Assembly (NCBI GenBank): GCA_023428365.1
Contig: JAEYYQ010000618.1
Location: 1-10,102, forward strand
Direction: 5' to 3'
DNA from: Pseudomonadota bacterium
GTDB lineage: Bacteria > Pseudomonadota > Alphaproteobacteria > Rhizobiales > Hyphomicrobiaceae
DNA: 10,102 nucleotides
Shown here: positions 7,494 to 10,102 of the stretch, in pieces
Layout of the letters: each line of letters opens with the position of its first letter
Position numbering within the stretch: the stretch's first letter is position 1
Notes under the pieces: generated by a model
The model's input: only the letters and a program-made list of their open reading frames with translations
The model's database searches: none
Told to the model about the DNA's origin: nothing
Made by a program: the position numbers and the translations under genes

Positions 7494-7701
7494 GGTCACC
7501 GTCTTCCTTCTCCGCAAGTGCCTGAAGCAATTCGACAAATCTGTCCGGTACCGGCTGAGCCGCAGACTCGTCAAACAGAGCCTTCAGTTTCGCGCCGATT
7601 TGTTCTTGGACAATTTCGTTGATCGCAGGCGCCACCGGTTCCCCCTCGTTGGAGTGTGTTGCCTCGCCGGCGGACAAGGCCCTACGTTTGACTTGGCTCA
7701 T
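7483..7701 (-). CDS. nepR: anti-sigma factor NepR
   Basis: A 72-residue protein with the NepR core: IGAKLKALFDESAAQPVPDRFVELLQAL falls at about residues 35-62, matching the two conserved helices joined by the P-V/I-PDRF turn. NepR sequesters EcfG and is itself captured by the sigma-like domain of phosphorylated PhyR. The start is ATG 7701. The frame stays open to 7818, but the likely promoter -10 is at 7749-7752, so the extra residues would lie upstream of the transcript; they also resemble no NepR sequence. The N-terminal 30 residues are polar and poorly conserved, as usual for the family. Its stop overlaps the ecfG start, which couples antagonist and sigma factor. Confidence 0.93.
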   Translation of the reverse strand: MSQVKRRALSAGEATHSNEGEPVAPAINEIVQEQIGAKLKALFDESAAQPVPDRFVELLQALAEKEDGDHAD

Positions 7702-7747
7702 TGACTTTTGACCCCGTGCACTCGGGCGCAAGCGGCGCCCACCCTTC

Positions 7748-7773
7748 AAACGCGATGGATCATACGCAGTTCC
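7748..7773 (-). promoter_or_regulatory. EcfG-type promoter for nepR-ecfG (proximal)
   Basis: On the minus strand GGAAC (7773-7769) is followed after 16 nt by CGTT (7752-7749). The predicted leader to the nepR ATG at 7701 is about 40 nt. This indicates autoregulation of the operon and also helps to fix the nepR start. Confidence 0.85.
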
Positions 7774-7804
7774 ATCGAGAAACGAAAAAATTGAGATACA
7801 GTTG

Positions 7805-7830
7805 CAACCAACTAGCAATCAGCGCGTTCC
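7805..7830 (-). promoter_or_regulatory. second, weaker EcfG-like promoter for nepR-ecfG (distal)
   Basis: On the minus strand GGAAC (7830-7826), 16-nt spacer, GGTT (7809-7806). It departs from consensus at one -10 base (G for C). It lies 57 bp upstream of the proximal site and only about 70 bp from the phyR start codon, so it could also affect phyR transcription. Confidence 0.5.
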
Positions 7831-7897
7831 ATAAGACACAATCGCCAGCAAAGGCGCGCTAGTATCAACGTCTGGGCATTCATAGGGGCAGTTTCTC

Positions 7898-8689
7898 ATG
7901 TCGATAGCGAACATTGTTGGCTCGCACATCCCACATTTGCGTCGATTCTCCCGGGCCTTGACAGGATCTCAGGCCGGCGGCGACGCCTATGTCGAGCAGT
8001 TGTTGGAGACTTTAGTCGCCGATCCGGCGATGTTTACTGCGACAGATGATCCTCGCGTGGGTCTCTACAAGACGTTCATGCAGATTCTTTCCTCGGTCGC
8101 TGCCAGCGGTTGGCAGACGCGGCCGAAGAGCTGGGCTTCCGGCTTCGACCGTAACGTTTCCGCGATGACGCCGCGTTCGCGACAGGCTTTCCTGCTGCGG
8201 CATGTCGAAGGGTTCACCCTGCAGGAGACAGCCGACATTCTGGGTGCAAGCGAAACCGAAACCCAGCACCTTCTCGCTCGTGCCGGCGAGGAAATCGCCC
8301 GGCAGGTTGCGACCGAGGCACTCATCATCGAGGACGAGCCGCTGATCGCCATGGATCTGACGCAGATCCTGGAAGAGCTGGGGCATCGTATCGTGGCAGT
8401 CGCCCGCACGCGCGACGAAGCTCGTCGTGTGATGATGACCAATCGTCCGGGTCTCGTTCTTGCCGACATCCAGCTCGCCGATGGCAGCTCCGGCCTCGAT
8501 GCGGTCAACGATCTGCTTGGGCAATGCCAGGTACCGGTAATCTTCATTACGGCATATCCGGAAAAATTGCTGACCGGCGAAAAGCCGGAGCCGACGTTCC
8601 TGATCACCAAACCCTATCAGCCCGAGACGCTGCGGGCCACGATCAGTCAGGCGCTGTTCTTTGACCAGCGGTCTCGCCGGGCTGCCTGA
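7898..8689 (+). CDS. phyR: response regulator PhyR (sigma-mimic anti-anti-sigma factor)
   Basis: A 263-residue protein with the PhyR layout: an N-terminal sigma-like domain (about 1-137) fused to a C-terminal receiver domain (about 140-256). The sigma-like part has the region-4 look-alike MTPRSRQAFLLRHVEGFTLQETADILGASETET. In the receiver, Glu145/Asp146 bind the metal, Asp190 in LADIQL is the phospho-acceptor, Thr218 (FITAY) the switch residue and Lys238 (ITKPY) the conserved lysine. FITAYPEKLLTGEKPEPTFLITKPY follows the pattern special to PhyR-type receivers (FATGUY group). On phosphorylation the sigma-like part is exposed and traps NepR, freeing EcfG. The start at 7898 is followed by the usual PhyR N-terminus. 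No GGAAC promoter is seen upstream on this strand. The cognate kinase is not in the window. Confidence 0.95.
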   Translation: MSIANIVGSHIPHLRRFSRALTGSQAGGDAYVEQLLETLVADPAMFTATDDPRVGLYKTFMQILSSVAASGWQTRPKSWASGFDRNVSAMTPRSRQAFLLRHVEGFTLQETADILGASETETQHLLARAGEEIARQVATEALIIEDEPLIAMDLTQILEELGHRIVAVARTRDEARRVMMTNRPGLVLADIQLADGSSGLDAVNDLLGQCQVPVIFITAYPEKLLTGEKPEPTFLITKPYQPETLRATISQALFFDQRSRRAA

Positions 8690-8710
8690 CTGCCGGGATG
8701 AAGATAAGTG

Positions 8711-8744
8711 CGGGCACGGATGTGTTAAATCTCATCCGTGCCCG
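8711..8744 (+). terminator. terminator-like hairpin after phyR
   Basis: A perfect 12-bp stem, CGGGCACGGATG (8711-8722) with CATCCGTGCCCG (8733-8744), around a 10-nt A/T-rich loop. No T-run follows, so termination may be partial and let phyR transcripts reach the small gene at 8764. Confidence 0.6.
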
Positions 8745-8763
8745 GAATTCGAAAGGACTTCGC

Positions 8764-8934
8764 GTGGCGCGGATGGATGACGATGAAGCCCCCACGGAAC
8801 GCACCACAGTTGAGGCGCGGCAAGGCGGTCGCAGCCGCGCTAATTTGCGCGTCCTTATTTCGTCGACGCTGATCGCCGTTCTGATATTAGGCGCGCTGTA
8901 CTTCGCATTCTTTCCGCGCTGGTTTCCATCCTGA
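8764..8934 (+). CDS. small single-pass membrane protein, unknown function
   Basis: I do not recognise a family. Read from GTG 8764 it has 56 residues: an acidic then basic polar N-terminus (MDDDEAPTERTTVEARQGGRSR), one transmembrane helix (about 31-50, LISSTLIAVLILGALYFAFF) and a short RWFPS tail. The start choice rests on AAAGGA placed 6 nt before the GTG. The in-frame ATG at 8698 would put the whole hairpin at 8711-8744 inside the coding region, and ATG 8773 is also possible. It follows phyR on the same strand, 74 bp away, with no GGAAC-type promoter of its own, so it may be expressed by readthrough from phyR. It could be a small envelope-stress protein; that is inference from context only. 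Confidence 0.6.
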   Translation: MARMDDDEAPTERTTVEARQGGRSRANLRVLISSTLIAVLILGALYFAFFPRWFPS

Positions 8935-8960
8935 CACTACGTAAATTTCACGCGGTTTTG

Positions 8961-9542
8961 TCATCGCGGCCGGGCACCTGTACCGCCTGACTGACCTTCC
9001 GATTTTTCTGTCGGCATTGCCTTTTCCGAGCCGCGGCGCGCCTGTTCTGACGAGCGGCCGGATTTTTCCGAAGCACCGGCAATGCGAATGCGGCGCTGCT
9101 GTTCCAAGCCCTTTTTCAGCCGTGCACTGATCGCCAGCACGCCTTTCTCAAAGCGGGCATCCAGACTGTCCTCGTCGATGCCTTCAGGTAGCTGCACCCG
9201 CCGCTCGAAACGTCCGAAACGACGCTCACGGAACTGCGTGTCGCCCTCTCCTTCTTTGTGTTCCTCGTGACGTTCACCTTTGATGGTGAGCATCCTGTCC
9301 TGCAAGGTAATATCGACGTCGTCGGGATTGACGCCTGGCAGGTCCATCTCGAGCTGTACCTTCCCACCTTCCATGCGGATGTCGAGTTGGGGCGACATCG
9401 ACGCTCCGGTCAGAGCGCGCGCCATCGGCATGAAGCCTTCGCCCATGAAGCGTTCAAAGACGCTATCGAGTTCTCGGCGAATATCGGAGAGAGGGTCGGA
9501 AAAGTAGCTTGGTTCGGATCGCCGCGGTGACAGATTTGGCAT
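8961..9542 (-). CDS. hsp20: small heat-shock protein, Hsp20/alpha-crystallin family
   Basis: A 193-residue ATP-independent holdase chaperone. The N-terminal arm (about 1-48) includes DPLSDIRRELDSVFERF. The alpha-crystallin domain (about 50-145) has PQLDIRMEGGKVQLEMDLPGVNPDDVDI, the charged loop GERHEEHKEGEGD, and the conserved ARFEKGVLAI (129-138). An I-R-I motif (152-154) serves oligomer assembly. Beyond it is an unusually long tail of about 39 residues, rich in Ser, Gly, Lys and Arg and probably disordered. ATG 9542 has AGGAG at 7 nt. An exact EcfG-type promoter lies at 9577-9602, so induction by the general stress response is likely. It converges on the small membrane-protein gene with 26 bp between them. 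Confidence 0.95.
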   Translation of the reverse strand: MPNLSPRRSEPSYFSDPLSDIRRELDSVFERFMGEGFMPMARALTGASMSPQLDIRMEGGKVQLEMDLPGVNPDDVDITLQDRMLTIKGERHEEHKEGEGDTQFRERRFGRFERRVQLPEGIDEDSLDARFEKGVLAISARLKKGLEQQRRIRIAGASEKSGRSSEQARRGSEKAMPTEKSEGQSGGTGARPR

Positions 9543-9576
9543 GGTTGGTCTCCTGGCTGGGATTGGCTGCGCCTAC

Positions 9577-9602
9577 AACGCGTGCAGGTGGAACGGCGTT
9601 CC
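9577..9602 (-). promoter_or_regulatory. EcfG-type promoter for hsp20
   Basis: On the minus strand GGAAC (9602-9598), 17-nt spacer, CGTT (9580-9577). The expected transcript start is within about 30 nt of the hsp20 ATG at 9542. Confidence 0.82.
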
Positions 9603-9724
9603 GCTCGATCCAGGTCCAGACCGGGTGCAAGGATGCGGGAGGTTGGCGACGCTATGTCGACTGCCGGCAAGCTACTTCGGGCACTATGCTTGGCTGTATG
9701 TTCGCTAGCGCGAAGATCTTGTCG

Positions 9725-9749
9725 GGAACTCGCGGAAGAGGCGAGCGTT
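9725..9749 (+). promoter_or_regulatory. EcfG-type promoter for the DUF378 gene
   Basis: GGAAC (9725-9729), 16-nt spacer, CGTT (9746-9749), 35 bp before the ATG at 9785. Spacing and orientation are ideal for the gene, and it is arranged back to back with the hsp20 promoter. Confidence 0.8.
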
Positions 9750-9784
9750 TGGCGGGGAGATGAACTGATGCGTGAGGAGAGATC

Positions 9785-9937
9785 ATGAAACCTCTCAACC
9801 TGTTAACGCTCTGCCTCATCATTATCGGCGGATTGAACTGGGGCTTGGTCGGGCTCTTCAATCTGGATCTGATCGCAGCGATTTTTGGTGGTTTCTCGCG
9901 CCTGCTTTATGTGCTCGTCGGATTGTCGGCGCTGTAA
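9785..9937 (+). CDS. DUF378 membrane protein, shortened by an in-frame TAA
   Basis: The start at 9785 has GAGGAGA 4 nt before it. The 50 encoded residues are a clear DUF378 N-terminal part: MKPLNLLTLCLIIIGGLNWG, with the family-typical GGLNWGLVGLF motif in the first membrane helix, then NLDLIAAIFGGFSRLLYVLVGLSAL. Family members normally run 60-80 residues with two transmembrane helices, and after GLSAL carry an aromatic residue followed by QL. Here that codon is TAA (9935-9937) and the expected QLVPL follows directly, so the second helix is cut short. DUF378 proteins have no known reaction. The upstream EcfG-type promoter and ribosome binding site are intact. Whether the 50-residue product is functional is unclear. 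Confidence 0.8.
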   Translation: MKPLNLLTLCLIIIGGLNWGLVGLFNLDLIAAIFGGFSRLLYVLVGLSAL

Positions 9938-10027
9938 CAGCTGGTGCCGTTGTCTCAGGCCTTCTCCAGCGATGAAGTGGCGGCTGAGCGTGGAGAGAGC
10001 TTCCGGCGCGATCGCTTCGGCGAGTGA
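9938..10027 (+). pseudogene. detached C-terminal part of the DUF378 frame
   Basis: Directly after the TAA, the same frame continues for 29 codons (QLVPLSQAFSSDEVAAERGE..., ending FRRDRFGE) to a TGA at 10025-10027. It has no start codon of its own. QLVPL fits the end of the second DUF378 helix, and the rest is a hydrophilic tail. The simplest reading is one base change from a tyrosine codon (TAT or TAC) to TAA in a gene that originally had 80 codons. Confidence 0.65.
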
Positions 10028-10102
10028 AACTGGGCTGAGGACCGAGTCGTCTGCCGGGGCGGCACCGCTGAAAGTGGGGCCCCCCAAATAGCCCGCCGGG
10101 GA

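Noticed and set aside
8698..8763. ATG 8698 as start of the small membrane protein
   Set aside because: It would place the 12-bp hairpin inside the coding region and has no proper ribosome binding site, while GTG 8764 has AAAGGA at 6 nt.
9592..9603. Plus-strand GGAAC in the palindrome GGAACGGCGTTCC as a second promoter for DUF378
   Set aside because: No CGTT or GTT occurs 16-19 nt downstream; the palindrome arises from the minus-strand hsp20 element plus chance symmetry.
9803..10087. Minus-strand open frame of 94 codons opposite DUF378
   Set aside because: The plus strand carries the DUF378 motif with promoter and ribosome binding site; the minus frame has no recognisable features.

Overview
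The window looks like a chromosomal stretch from an alphaproteobacterium of the Hyphomicrobiales (Rhizobiales) type; a Hyphomicrobium-like organism is my guess, not a demonstrated identity. The main reason is the complete alphaproteobacterial general stress response (GSR) core: nepR-ecfG on the minus strand, divergent from phyR on the plus strand. GC-rich coding sequence and short intergenic gaps fit this. I see no rRNA, tRNA, insertion sequence, CRISPR array or phage structural gene.

Layout. 20-901 (+) is an alpha/beta hydrolase, convergent with a secreted DUF2147 protein (929-1471, -). After a 387-bp intergenic stretch, 1859-4834 (+) is a tight three-gene export operon: FtsX/DevC-type permease, DevA/LolD-type ATPase and HlyD/DevB-type membrane fusion protein, with overlapping stops and starts and closed by a strong hairpin. 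Then come a YciE/YciF-like DUF892 ferritin-like protein (4891-5379, -), a secreted PRC-barrel protein (5531-6055, -), and a divergent membrane protein of the phage-holin/DUF1469 type (6342-6866, +). The GSR core follows: ecfG (6930-7493, -), nepR (7483-7701, -) and phyR (7898-8689, +). After that are a 56-residue single-pass membrane protein (8764-8934, +), a small heat-shock protein Hsp20 (8961-9542, -) and a DUF378 membrane protein (9785-9937, +) that is cut short by an in-frame TAA.

How it fits together. In the established model, stress leads to phosphorylation of PhyR, which binds the anti-sigma factor NepR and frees EcfG; EcfG then reads promoters of the form GGAAC-N16/17-CGTT. By eye I find five exact matches to that pattern plus one near match, all in intergenic DNA and correctly oriented. 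They lie before nepR-ecfG (one exact, one near), the PRC-barrel gene, the holin-like gene, hsp20 and the DUF378 gene. Chance predicts about 0.15 exact matches in a window this size, so 5.5-10 kb reads as a GSR island: the regulators sit beside a block of their likely targets (envelope, chaperone and small membrane proteins). phyR itself has no such promoter. No PhyK-type sensor kinase is in the window.

The most unusual points are the density of EcfG-type promoters around the core and the TAA that interrupts DUF378 exactly where the family normally has an aromatic residue, with the rest of the frame still open behind it.
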